This document shows positions 1-12,800 of a stretch of 64,000 bases of DNA, piece by piece. The notes beneath the pieces are model-generated. The model made no database searches, had not been told where the DNA came from, and saw only the letters and a list, made by a program, of their open reading frames with translations. The stretch lies in the NCBI GenBank assembly GCA_005408345.1, contig SEMN01001355.1, forward strand, positions 1 to 64,000, read 5' to 3'. The position numbers and the translations under genes were made by a program. The stretch is from Macquaria australasica. Its lineage: Eukaryota; Chordata; Actinopteri; Centrarchiformes; Percichthyidae. How positions within the stretch are numbered: position 1 is the first letter of the stretch; each line of letters opens with the position of its first letter.

Positions 1-3000
1 CTTAGTTATTCAGTTTTTTGCCTAAGGCCCCAGAAAACAACCACTAATCATTCTTGCTAACTTACGTGTCGTGTAGTTTAATTCAAGACAGATGTACCTA
101 GGAATATGCAACATAAACACAATAACAACTAAACTAATAAGGTATTAAAACTGATTTTTATACATAACAAATGTTATTAAACACTGCTTAATTTTACCGT
201 AACTGCTGTTGACTTCATTAATGATAAGAAAAAGTGTAAAAACCTAATTTAATTGGACTCAATTTGCATTGCCAACACATATTTATGCTAGCTGCTGACG
301 TTTGTTTGCACGATGTCTCGGCAGTAAACGAATGTTTACTAGCTTGACCATCTACCAGCCAGTATTCAGTCACACTGTTATTATTTGTTTATCTGTATTT
401 ACAAGTTCTAGTAACCTCCACCAGATAGGTGACGTGTTTGACTAACGTTAGCCCCGATCCATACCGTTATCTGCTCTGGTCAGAAAACGCGAAACCAAAC
501 CCCGCTGAGAAATTCGAAAATGTACTGTTTATTTGTTGCAGGACACGATAAACATGTATTTAAGGGCGTGTTGACTCCGTTACATGCAATAGCAGAACAT
601 TCGGCATGCAGGTTATTCGACCTGGAGCAATATGTTTCAACACAATATCTACTTTATGGTTAAATTGGCTTTCTCCGTCTCCGTTATTAACGTTAATTAG
701 TAACGTAACGTTAACGTTATTGCACGAAGACTAGAAATGAAAGGCGGGGGGATGCAAGTCAAAATATTAATGACATAATTGCTTTTTCATGTACTACATT
801 AACGCCGAAATGAAGAGAAATCCCTAGTGATTTGTTTGAGGTCTTCAGTAATGCCCTGTGAGGTGTCACTTTTTGCCAATAAGCATACCTACTTTAAATT
901 GCTAAATATTTGGCTAGAGGCTTGGCTAGGACCCAAAGATTTTAGTATCATTAGCTAGCTAACGTTACAGAACACGCCGCGGACAGAGTGCAGCATGTAA
1001 ACTGGCGTCCTTCTGTAAATACATTTTTCCTAGCTGCCTATTTAAATAACACAAACATATTTCACCTGCACTCAATGGCAGGTCTCGTGAGCGTCTGGAT
1101 ACTCTCTCATGACGTATGTTCAAATGAGAGAGCCTGCCCATATCTCCTACGCACGCCTAATGCGCTGGATGCGCGAGAATGAGGTTGTAAGAAAAAGAAA
1201 AAAGTAGGATCTAAAATTATGACATATGCTACTTTAAGATAAAAAAATACATCCATGATAAAAACGCGGAGTGTTTTGTTGGCATTCAACAACTACAGCT
1301 CCCATGAGGCTTTGTCAGCGGCTAAGACTCATGGGATATGTTGTTTCATGATGATAAAATAGTGGCGTTGAACAACTTAATGCATGTGGTCACCTAACAT
1401 ATAAAGAGTTTGTCTCTAAATTTAGTTTACCTGTTACACTTTAAGAATAATAAGTGGTGTTTAGTTCTTTGTCAAGGGGAGTACTATATTTTTTTATAAA
1501 CTCTGCTACTGATGGCTCAGCTGTAGATACGTTTGACAATAAAATATACCTTTTTTGTTGAGGGAAAATGCTCCAATAAATATATCACAAATGTCATACA
1601 AGGTGTGGCTCTTCCCCAGGGGACATATTTCAGGCCATCTCTTTAAGGAGAGTTGTATTTGCATAAAATATGGTTGGTAAAAAATATTGTGTTAGTAGTT
1701 AGTAATAAAGTAAAAGAGGTTTCTTATAATATTTTGCACTGTATACCCAGTAAAACGTGTTGAAGAGGTCTAGACTGAATATTCTTGTGATTTATCTGGA
1801 TTAGGAAAAGAACATATTTGCCATGTGTTTTCTTTTTCATTGTAGTGACACAAAAATATTCTAGACAGACATTGAACATTTTGTAAGGAGGAAGACTGAG
1901 CAAGTGATCTACAGGGAAAGGACCTTTCTCTTTGTTTTGAAGGCAGTTAGGATTTTATTTTTTATTTTATTTTATTTGTATGACTGGTTTTAATAATGGG
2001 AAATATTCCCATAAATAAAATAAATGGACTGACTCCAAAGTGAACTTTCTGAATATAACCACAGTTAGATATGTTAAACACAAGAAGGAACTGACCATTT
2101 GTTGAACACGGTACATGCACTTAGTGAAATATATAAATGTTTTATTTTTATTTATTATTTAAAAAATATACATTTTATATATAGTCTTGTTATGTCTCTG
2201 CTATTTTCAGTTTTGTTTGTACATTATAATCGTTATGTCCATCTAAAAGAGCTGATGTGTCAAACCTCTCTGTACAATTACACTGAAATGTTTTAGTTTT
2301 TCCCTAACCATCAAAACTCCTCCAGTCTTTCTTCACTGTGAGATGAAGTGTTTGTTGTAAATTGACCCCTTTTAGCAGTCTAAATGTGTTTTATATTATG
2401 CTATCATAAGTAGGGGAGTATGTGTTGCTCGGTTACGGTTAGAACTTTAAACTCGTCATGTATTTTCATTTCTCACATTGATGACATGGCACACTCTGAC
2501 CTATAAAGCCACAAAGGAAACTAAAGTGGCACAACAAAGCATGGGAATGTCTTCTCACTGTAACCTGCAAAGCACATGAATTACCTTCAGCTGTACTCAT
2601 ATTAGAAAAATGTCACTCAACAACTCTGTGTTGTTGACTTCTGGGCCTGAAATATGATGCTGCCAAAATCTTAAACTCCAAAAATGTCACACAACAGAAC
2701 TCAATTGAACTCCCAGTCCTTAGTTTGATAAAACTATCTCAAAGGAATAATGTGGCATTTTGGGAAGTACGCTTATGTCCTTTTTTTGTTTTTGTTTTTG
2801 AGTGAAATGAGATGATACCACTCTCACGTCTGTGTGCTAAGTGAGCTTAACACTACGCAACTCAACTTCCTAACACAATGTATTTCATTTGTTTAATTAG
2901 TATACAAACAGAAATGTAAAAAAGATGATTTGTGGTTTTAGAGGAAGTTACGTGGTATAACTTTTTGCCTTACTGTTAGTGTACAGATTCAACAAGATGC

Positions 3001-3516
3001 CTGTTAATTAGAGACAAAAATGTGAAATAAAACCTGCCCCTTGACCTCAAACAATGCTGCGTTCAGCTATGTAGCATCTACACATTGCCACATACGTTTG
3101 TAACCTGTGCTGTAGATACTCACCTGAGCTACAATAAGCGGATCAGGTGAGCGTCTCCCTCTTTGAGGCTTCTACTGAACCAGCAACCAGACTGTTCAGG
3201 TCCAAATCAGGCTTTGACACAACAAGACAGCAGTCAACTGGAAATCTTGAAAATTGGAAATACAGACATCTCCCGCTCATGTGTTTTGTTCATCTGCATG
3301 TGTTTCTCCTGAGAAAAGCCTTTCTTGAAGTTGTAAGTTACTATCTTTCTATTCCTTTGTTTTTATCAATGTAATAAAAATATTTCCTCAATACTTTTAT
3401 TACTTTAATCACTTTCAGTTTACACAAAAGTAGTTATTCAGCATTCAGCTTTGAATACAAAAAATTCCAAAGCAGTTTCTAATGTGGTAAGGAAAATGAA
3501 ACTTACATATTTTTAG
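1..3516. other. Non-coding stretch, no gene recognised
   Basis: AT-rich DNA with only short chance reading frames. It lies upstream of the first desmoglein exon found, so it may be part of a large first intron or the 5' flank. I looked for the signal peptide, propeptide and EC1-start exons (expected to carry a furin-type basic site just before a tryptophan) and did not find them. A small fold-back (CCCATGAG ... CTCATGGG) lies near 1299-1336 and may be a relic of a short DNA element. Confidence 0.6.
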
Positions 3517-6205
3517 GGCCCGAAGCACCGAAAGTCGGTGCAAGGACCTATTGAAATTCAAGGAATTATTATTATTATTATTATTATAATTATTTGCCGT
3601 CTTTCAGGGCAAAAATGGGTGCCTGAACGTGCTCCGATTCTCGGGAAAATTTGCACGCACGTGTGTTATTGCGAAAATTGCAATGTGACATGGGTTCGGA
3701 GCAGGGGGGGGGGGGAGAAAAATTGTTAGCGCCACCTATCTGCGAAAATCTCAATGCCCCCACTTTCGCTTTGAGCTAATTTCACCAAATTGAGTGTGCA
3801 TATGTATCATGCCCATACCTAAATATAAGCCTCTTGGACCCCTACTCTAAACCCAACAGGAAGTCGGGTATTTTTCATAAAGTGGTCATTTTTAGGCCTC
3901 AGCACCCCCATTCCATGCCTCGTACTTTCGCGAACTAGCCCTACAGATTTTATCCGATCGCCTTCAAACTTGGCCTATGCCCTCGTGACAAGTTGGGCAC
4001 CCAAGCTTACTCAAATCTTGCTATTTGCTACAACGGTGTGCCCGTGACGCGGCGTGGAAGTTAGGTGTCTGGCCGCCAAACAGGAAGTGGTCTATAACTG
4101 GACTGTACATTGACCTACAGGCCCCAAACTTACCACGTGCCATGCCCCCCCCGCCCTGAACACATCTATATGCTCATTTTCAGCCACAGTCATAGCGCCA
4201 CCTAGTGACGGCAGGAAGTGTCACGTTTTACAGTCGGACATGCATCTCAGAGTGGGTTGAGCAGAACAACCTCAAAATTGGCCCCTAAAGCCTAAAAGAC
4301 ATTGATGATGCAGGACAGCGAATAAAATCGCGATTTGATCGGAGAGCCTGGTCTCGGCGGGGCGGCGAATGTCGATGGTCCATCATGAAAATTCAAACTG
4401 CTGTAACTTGGCTGAAAATGATCACATCTTGTCCATATTCCTCACGGTGGATGACATTCCCGGCCTGAACGCATGTAGGGGTCAATTTTGAATCAAAGTC
4501 ATAGCGCCACCTATTGACGGCAGGACATGTCACGTTTTACATTCTGACATACAAATCCCAGTGGGTTGAGCAGAACTGCCTCAAAAGTGGCCACTAAAGC
4601 CTCAAGATGTTCATGATGCTTGACAGCGAAAATTGTGCCGTTTCACCAAAGGGCGTGGTCTCAGCGGCGCGGCGAATGGCGATGGTCCATCATGACAATT
4701 CAAACTGCTGTAACTTGGCTGAAAATGATCCCATCTTTTCCATATTCCTCACGGTGGATGACATTCCCGGCCTGAACACATGTAGGGGTCAATTTTGAAT
4801 CAAAGTCATAGCGCCACCTATGTACACACAATTTACCGTGTTTTTACATGTAAAAATCAAAGCCCCCCCCTTAAAATTGGACGTAAAATTATGAAATTCA
4901 TGTGGCTTATGCGTCATGTCCAGACCTACAAAAAAGCCTCTTGGAGTCGTACTCTAAAGCCAACAGGAAGTCAGTTATTTTTCATAAACTGTTAATTTTC
5001 ATGCCTCCTTCTTATCTTAACTGCTCCTACAGATTTTATGGGATCCACTTCAAACTTGCCCTATGCCCTCTTGACAAGTTGGGCACCCAATGATACTGAA
5101 ATCTTGCAATTTGCTACAACGGCGTGCCCGTGACGTGCCTTTCAACTTTCATGTCTGTCATGTGTCATTAATGCTCCTGTAATGAATTGATTCTTCCACC
5201 GGAGGGCAGTGTTGGTTTACTAATGGATAGACCTGCATGAGAACACACAGGGAGGAGGACAGGAGACAGGACTGACTGTGAGTGAGTGATGTTTGTCTTT
5301 GTCAGTATTTCTAAACTTGAGCTCAATGAGCTCTGCACTCTGTAGATGTCAGTGTTTGCATGTTTATTTAAGTCAGTTATTCTGTCATTTCACTTGATGG
5401 ATTAATTTTCAGCCCAGGTGAATCATGCTTCAGACCAGTTCAATTTAGTTCACAACCCAATGTGCTGGAGATACATAGTTTTACTATGTCAATTCACTGT
5501 CTCCTCTGCAGCCTCTCTGACCTGCTGCATGTGTGTGTGTGTGTGTGTGTATGTCAGTGTTTGCATGTTTATTTTTGCTCTTTATTATTGTTAAGGAACT
5601 ACATGTGTCTTTTCATAATAAGGCTGTACTGAGACAGTGGAATGTTTTTGAGCATATAAGCAGAAGAACAGTTATGTATGTGTGTCATATTTTAGCATGA
5701 CAATCTCCATTTGATCCGCTCTCGTTGTCACACTCAAACAACTGTCTCGCGTCTCGCGTTTGTACATTACTACAGCACACAATTTCCCAGTTTCTCCACA
5801 GCAGACGGATGGTACAGTGGTCAGTGCGCTCGCTTCGTAATCAGAGGACGCCGGTTCGAATCCACCTTGGGGATACCCCTTTGGTCTCTGTTTGAATACT
5901 GTTTGCTTATCTGTTTTGCTCAGAATAAGGGCTCTCCTGCTTGGGGAGGCTCGTGTGTGTGTGTGTGTGTTATTTTCTTCTCATCTTCTTCTCATTCTGC
6001 TTGGGGAGGCTCGGCCCAACCTCCCCCTGGCATCTCTGGTCGCGTGCGCGCTCTGACTTGGTGGTCCTGGTACCCGGTCGGTGGCGTGTGTGTGTGTGGG
6101 AGTGTGAGCTCTGCGCGCTGTGGTCGTGCGCTCCCCGGCGTGCGCTGCGCTCCCCGACGTGCGCAGGTGTGCTTCGGGCCCTCCAATGCTGCTTGCAGCT
6201 TTAAT
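3517..6205. repeat. Teleost interspersed repeat, tandem copy A
   Basis: First copy of a 2.63-kb repeated block. The left edge AGGGCCCGAAGCAC is the reverse complement of GTGCTTCGGGCCCT at the right edge (near 6171), so the unit has short inverted ends. Phrases such as GCGCCACCTA and AACAGGAAGTCGG recur inside it and are familiar from very high-copy teleost repeats; I cannot name the family. Internal parts near 4200-4500 and 4500-4800 are themselves related, so there is an older internal duplication. No convincing protein is encoded. The unit carries a (TTA)n tract at its start and a GT-rich stretch near its end. Confidence 0.75.
5804..5873 (+). repeat. tRNA-Thr-like segment (SINE head or tRNA pseudogene), copy A
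   Basis: The segment has a good RNA polymerase III B box, GGTTCGAATCC, at 5853-5863, an A-box-like TGGTACAGTGG at 5810-5820, and an anticodon loop reading CTTCGTAATC, which would be CGT (Thr). The anticodon stem does not pair properly and the acceptor ends do not match, so this is not a working tRNA. It is best read as a tRNA-derived module inside the repeat. Confidence 0.6.
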
Positions 6206-8846
6206 TATTATTATTATTATTATCTTGCCGTCTTTGACTGCAAAAATGGGTGCCTGAACGTGCTCCGATTCTCGGGAAAATTTGCACGCACGTGTGTTAT
6301 TGCGAAAATAGAGGTCTGACATGGGTTCGGAGCAGGGGGGGGGGGGAGAAAAATTGTTAGCGCCACCTATCTGTGAAAATCTCAATGCCCCCCACTTTCG
6401 CTTTGAGCTAATTTCACCAAATTGAGTGTGCATATGTATCATGCCCATACCTAAATATAAGCCTCTTGGACCCCTACTCTAAACCCAACAGGAAGTCGGG
6501 TATTTTTCATAAAGTGGTCATTTTTAGGCCTCAGCACCCCCATTCCATGCCTCGTACTTTCGCGAACTAGCCCTACAGATTTTATCCGATCGCCTTCAAA
6601 CTTGGCCTATGCCCTCGTGACAAGTTGGGCACCCAAGCTTACTCAAATCTTGCTATTTGCTACAACGGTGTGCCCGTGACGCGGCGTGGAAGTTAGGTGT
6701 CTGGCCGCCAAACAGGAAGTGGTCTATAACTGGACTGTACATTGACCTACAGGCCCCAAACTTACCACGTGCCATGCCCCCCCACCCTGAACACATCTAT
6801 ATGCTCATTTTCAGCCACAGTCATAGCGCCACCTAGTGACGGCAGGAAGTGTCACGTTTTACAGTCGGACATGCATCTCAGAGTGGGTTGAGCAGAACAA
6901 CCTCAAAATTGGCCCCTAAAGCCTAAAAGACATTGATGATGCAGGACAGCGAATAAAATCGCGATTTGATCGGAGAGCCTGGTCTCGGCGGGGCGGCGAA
7001 TGTCGATGGTCCATCATGAAAATTCAAACTGCTGTAACTTGGCTGAAAATGATCACATCTTGTCCATATTCCTCACGGTGGATGACATTCCCGGCCTGAA
7101 CACATGTAGGGGTCAATTTTGAATCAAAGTCATAGCGCCACCTATTGACGGCAGGACATGTCACGTTTTACATTCTGACATACAAATCCCAGTGGGTTGA
7201 GCAGAACTGCCTGAAAAGTGGCCACTAAAGCCTCAAGATGTTCATGATGCTTGACAGCGAAAATTGTGACTTTTCACCAAAGGGCGCGGTCTCAGCGGCG
7301 CGGCGAATGGCGATGGTCCATCATGACAATTCAAACTGCTGTAACTTGGCTGAAAATGATCCCATCTTTTCCATATTCCTCACGGTGGATGACATTCCCG
7401 GCCTGAACACATGTAGGGGTCAATTTTGAATCAAAGTCATAGCGCCACCTATGTACACACAATTTACCGTGTTTTTACATGTAAAAATCAAAGCCCCCCC
7501 CTTAAAATTGGACGTAAAATTATGAAATTCATGTGGCTTATGCGTCATGTCCAGACCTACAAAAAAGCCTCTTGGAGTCGTACTCTAAAGCCAACAGGAA
7601 GTCAGTTATTTTTCATAAACTGTTAATTTTCATGCCTCCTTCTTATCTTAACTGCTCCTACAGATTTTATGGGATCCACTTCAAACTTGCCCTATGCCCT
7701 CTTGACAAGTTGGGCACCCAATGATACTGAAATCTTGCAATTTGCTACAACGGCGTGCCCGTGACGTGCCTTTCAACTTTCATGTCTGTCATGTGTCATT
7801 AATGCTCCTGTAATGAATTGATTCTTCCACCGGAGGGCAGTGTTGGTTTACTAATGGATAGACCTGCATGAGAACACACAGGGAGGAGGACAGGAGACAG
7901 GACTGACTCTGAGTGAGTGATGTTTGTCTTTGTCAGTATTTCTAAACTTGAGCTCAATGAGCTCTGCACTCTGTAGATGTCAGTGTTTGCATGTTTGTTT
8001 TTGCTCTCAGTTATGGTCAATTGTTATTTGGTTTTTGTTGGTAAATTATAGTGAAGTATGTTTAGCTAGAACATAGTATTTTTGTAACCTAAAAAGGTTG
8101 TTATTATATATTTGACACATGTGAATAAACGGACATATCCATTACTTTTTGGGTGTGAGTTATTTGTTTTTGAGGTTATCTTTTAATTGTGTTAAAAGAT
8201 GTGAGTGCATTATTGTTAAGGAACTACATGTGTCTTTTCAAATATGTCTTTTGATAAGGCTATGTTTGTACTGAGACAGTGGAATGTTTTTGAGCATATA
8301 AGCAGAAGAACAGTTATGTATGTGTGTCATATTTTAGCATGACAATCTCCATTTGATCCGCTCTCGTCACTCTCAAACAACTGTCTCGCGTCTCGCACAT
8401 TCGTACATTACTACAGCACACAATTTCCCAGTTTCTCCACAGCAGACAGATGGTACAGTGGTCAGTGCGCTCGCTTCGTAATCAGAGGACGCCGGTTCGA
8501 ATCCACCTTGGGGATACCCCTTTGGTCTCTGTTGAATACTGTTTGCTTATCTGTTTTGCTCAGAATAAGGGCTCTCCTGCTTGGGGAGGCTCGTGTGTGT
8601 GCGTGTGTTATTTTCTTCTCATCTTCTTCTCATTCTGCTTGGGGAGGCTCGGCCCAACCTCCCCCTGGCATCTCTGGTCGCGTGCGCGCTCTGACTTGGT
8701 GGTCCTGGTACCCGGTCGGTGGCGTGTGTGTGTGTGGGGGAGTGTGAGCTCTGCGCGCTGTGGTCGTGCGCTCCCCGGCGTGCGCTGCGCTCCCCGACGT
8801 GCGCAGGTGTGCTTCGGGCCCTCCAATGCTGCTTGCAGCTTTAATT
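6206..8846. repeat. Teleost interspersed repeat, tandem copy B
   Basis: Second copy of the preceding block, in direct orientation. Matching words sit 2,631 bases apart (3617 and 6248; 4607 and 7238; 5230 and 7861) with very few differences. The copies differ mainly around 5361-5690 versus 7992-8330, where each carries sequence the other lacks. Copy B begins in the (TTA)n tract and lacks the GGGCCCGAAGCACC left end, as expected for a tandem duplication through the simple repeat rather than two independent insertions. Confidence 0.8.
8445..8514 (+). repeat. tRNA-Thr-like segment, copy B
   Basis: Same module as at 5804-5873, with the B box at 8494-8504 and the same CGT anticodon-like triplet. 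It is carried along by the tandem duplication. Confidence 0.6.
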
Positions 8847-9736
8847 TCAATTGTAACACCACCTTTGCAGTATATTGTCTTGTTTGTCCATGTCTCTGAA
8901 CACAAATATGCAATAAAAAAGCAAAATGTGGACTATCCAATTCAAAGCATTTTAAGGAGGCACATAACAGCAATAATTGTTTATTAAGAATTAAAAGTTT
9001 GGGTTAAACCATGTATTAGAGTTGAGGACCATTTGCATACACTCCTCCAGAGAGACATTTTGGATTTTCAAACTTGATGCAACAGTATATCCAGGCCTAA
9101 ATGAAGAAATTCATTTCAGGCAATTTATTTCAATACAGAAAAAAAGTTGAATAGTCAATAACCATGTTTATCTTTTTTTATTATTTTCGGGAGTTTTCAA
9201 TTTTTTTGTGAAATCCTGGGGAAGTAATCTCTAAATTACTCATTACCTCCCACCTGTTGTCCCAATTACCCAATTAATCTAACAACTGTCAGTCTTAGCA
9301 AATGGTCAGCACACCATCCCTCCATACATACAGCATCCTTATCCTTAGCAGGTGAAGAAAGTCCTGCACAAATGTGTACAATTACAAAAATGACAACACA
9401 AACATCAGTTTCACTGAGCTTCAGTAGAGTTACCAGAGGGGGCCACTGGAACATTTTCAGCATCCTCAACAAAGACGGGACTGTCTTAGCACAGACAAGC
9501 ATGTATCTGCAGGGTGGTGGCCTCAAAAGGGGAGCACGAGTAGCCAGACAAGTTGAAGAGACAGTAAAATGCTTGGGGGATGTATGTTGATAAGCGTTCA
9601 ACAACAGATGATGGTTTAGAGTTTTTGTTTTTCAAATAGTTATTATTTTGGTGCAAATGTTGTTGTGTTTTCCGTCTGGTGCACTGAAATGATGAATTAG
9701 ACTGTGTTTAGCTGAGTCAGCTCTTCTGTGTTTCAG
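8847..9736. other. Intron or upstream sequence, no gene recognised
   Basis: Unique-looking AT-rich sequence ending in the TGTTTCAG splice acceptor of the first desmoglein exon seen. No upstream coding exon was found in it. Confidence 0.6.
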
Positions 9737-9895
9737 ATTCGTTCAGATTTCGATGATGGCACAGGGAATATTCACTACTCTCTAGAAGGCATTGGTGCAA
9801 GCCAATATCCCTTCCATGTGTTTGTTGTTGACCCTAAAAGTGGACTAATTCGTGTGACCAAAGTGCTTGACAGGGAGCTCATCGATACGTACAAT
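9737..9895 (+). CDS. dsg2: dsg2 exon: EC1, first exon visible
   Basis: 53 codons, phase 0 at both ends, between TGTTTCAG and GTGAGT. It begins IRSDFDDG and ends LDRELIDTYN. The LDRE motif binds calcium at the EC1-EC2 junction. The previous exon must end in phase 0 before the isoleucine. Confidence 0.93.
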
Positions 9896-12800
9896 GTGAG
9901 TGATACATGACAGATTCTGTTCTATTCTATTGTACTTTTTGACTTTGATGTCATTTTTCACTTCATAAGTATAGTATTTGCTGCTTTTCATATTTAATAT
10001 TGAGATATTTGGCATCCATTTGCTACACATTAATGTCACAGACTATGTTTATAAATGCACCCGCTGAGACAGGTGATCAAGACAACAACATTTGAGTTGT
10101 GTGTTTCAGCTGTCAGGTGTTGCTAAGTACAGTGATGGCAGGCTGGCAGAGCAAAATGTTCCCATAAAATTCAAGGTTATGGATGAGAACGACAACGCTC
10201 CAGTGTTTGGAGACATCCAGCCCGGGGAGGTGAATGAGCTCAGTCCTGAAGGTTAGTACTTCTGCTTTCGTGTACAATTCTCACATATCCCCATCCTGCT
10301 TTGTTAATTAATAAACTGAATAAGACAAAACCTTGTGATTTGTATCTGCAACTTTTTCCTTTTTGTTACATTTGTTTACATTCAGTGTTACTCACCAAGA
10401 AAGACAGTATGTATCCTTGAGATCTAACAAACATTTTCTTTTCTAAACAATTTCTAAGCCACGTAAATCTTGCATCGTTTGCATCCACAAGCTAGCAGTC
10501 TACTTCTCTTTGCCTTTGTTGGCACATTGTTACGTGTGTATTAGTGGAATACTATGCAACCAATGGCAAGAATGTGTAATGCATCACCCACAAGCACGTG
10601 CGTTTTCATGTGCATGCATGGGACAGACAAAATGGGGACCCACTCATAAAAAAACTCCTTGACAGGGCTATTAGTGCTTAACTTTTTACAGTTAAATACC
10701 ACAGAATACCCAATAAACCTAACATAAACGTTCTTTACAGTTATTATAGGTATATTGACGGCACATGTAATTTTCAATAACTTACTGTATATTGTTGTAT
10801 ATTGTTGTTATGTTTACACATAAGCAGTAGTGCTACTGTAGTTACATGACATCAACGTGCAGCGCAAATAAGGAATTACATGCCTCTAAGGCCAACGCTG
10901 ACTTTAGTGGTTCATCAAATTTATGCAGTTTTCATCAATTCAGTTGTTGCAATGATACATTACATTCTACAGTTCCTACTGACAAATCAGTATTTAGTTT
11001 AAAATAGAAATGATGCACATGTAGGAGTCACAAAACAATTATTAGATGAAAAAATGAACAGGGCAATATCACAAATAAAATTATGACAATCATTTAGTCC
11101 TCCCATGTGCATTTTTCAATACTGGTTTACATTAAATATGCTATGCATGAGGACTTATAAAAGGAGTCTACCAGGCTAAAGCCAAATCACCATCTTATTC
11201 CAATGCAAGGTAAGTATTTGTGTATTCATATATAAGAAATTAACTCAGATAGCAGTGCTTTTTCATACAGCTTGAGAACTTGTGGTGTGGTGACACCTTG
11301 GGGAGATATGTTCATGTACTACTTTTAAAGACTGACAAAAGAACATTACCCTGCTTGGACATTTGCTGGATTAATTGTTATAACCCTTCTAACACAAGGA
11401 GCTACCATACATGCATTTTCCTCACTTTTCCCTTGTTCACCTGGGTTTGATTTTCCAACAACATAGCCTGTGAATGTGATGCTCAGTGTTCGACTGTTTG
11501 ACTTTTTTTCTCCATTGTGTAAATAGTTAGCAGTAAATGAGCTAATGGCCAGGCCACACCGCCGACCTGAGCAGTGCATGTGCGTCGTGGAACCTCTTGC
11601 TTTTCATTTTGGCGCCCATGTTAACAGGTTAGAGCAGCCACACAACCCGCGTGAGACGTGCATGAGACGCGTCTTCATCACGGCTCATCTAGAGATTCGG
11701 AGTCTCACGTGACGTGCACGGTTCTCAAAAATACACAGTGAAAATGATCTGTTGATAGTGATATTGGCATTAAACCAGCAACAGTACACCTTTCAGTTTT
11801 AGTTTCAATATCAATATCTGTAGGATAGATCACATATGTGAAAAAAAATGTTATTCATTTTAATTTAGATTTGAAAGTGGCTAAAGTTGGGATGGTTTTG
11901 AGATCTTTAGAAAATTGGTTCCATCTGTGTGCAGCATAGTAGCCAAAAGCAGCATCACCCTGCTTAGTTCTGACTCAAGGTACAAATGCCTAATCAGATG
12001 CCCGAACCACCTAAACTGGCTCCTTTCGATGCGAAGGTGCAGCGGCTCTACTCCGAGCTCCCTCTAGATGTCCGAGCTCCTTACCCTATCTCTAAGGGTG
12101 AGCCCAGCCACCCTGTGGAGGAAACTAATTTCGGCCGCTTGTATCTGCGATCTCATTCATTCGGTCACTACCCAAAGCTCTTGACCATAGGTGAGGGTTG
12201 GAACGTAGATCAACTGGTAAATCGAAAGCTGTGCCTTCCGGCTCAGCTCCCTCTTCACCACCACAGTCCGGTACAACGCCCGCATTACTGCTGATGCTGC
12301 ACCAATCCGCCTGTCCATCACATATTCAATTTTACCATCACTTGTGAACAAGACCCCGAGATACTTGAACTCCTTCGGGGGCAATTCGCCATTTTCCAGC
12401 AGAGAACCATGGCCTCGGACTTGGAGATGCTGACTCTCATCCCAGCCGCTTCACACTCGGCTGCAAACCGCCCCAGTGCATGCTGAAGGTCACAGTCTGA
12501 TGAAGCCAACAGAACCACAATCTGCAAAGAGGAGAGATGCAATTCTGAGGCCACCAAACCGGACACTCTCCTCCCCCCAGCTGCGCCTTGAGATCCTGTC
12601 CATGAATATCACAGACAGAATTGGTGACAAGGGGCATCCCTGGCAGAGTCCAACACCCACTGAGAACGTGTTTGACTTTGTGCCAAGAATGCGGACACAG
12701 CTTTCACTTTGGTTATATAGGGACCAGATGGCTTGTAGCAGCGACCCCGGTACCCCATACTCGCACAGTACCCCCCACAGCCCCCCCGAGGAACACGGTC

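Noticed and set aside
1274..1350. Small inverted repeat as a transposon
   Set aside because: Inverted words are only 8-10 bases and no target duplication or second copy is visible; recorded only as a possible relic.
5804..5873. Functional tRNA-Thr gene
   Set aside because: B box is good, but the anticodon and acceptor stems do not pair, and an equally defective copy lies in the tandem repeat.
5711..6319. 202-codon open frame in repeat copy A
   Set aside because: It runs through the tRNA-like module, GT repeats and the (TTA)n tract and is partly repeated at 8450-8899. Composition and duplication explain it; no protein motif.
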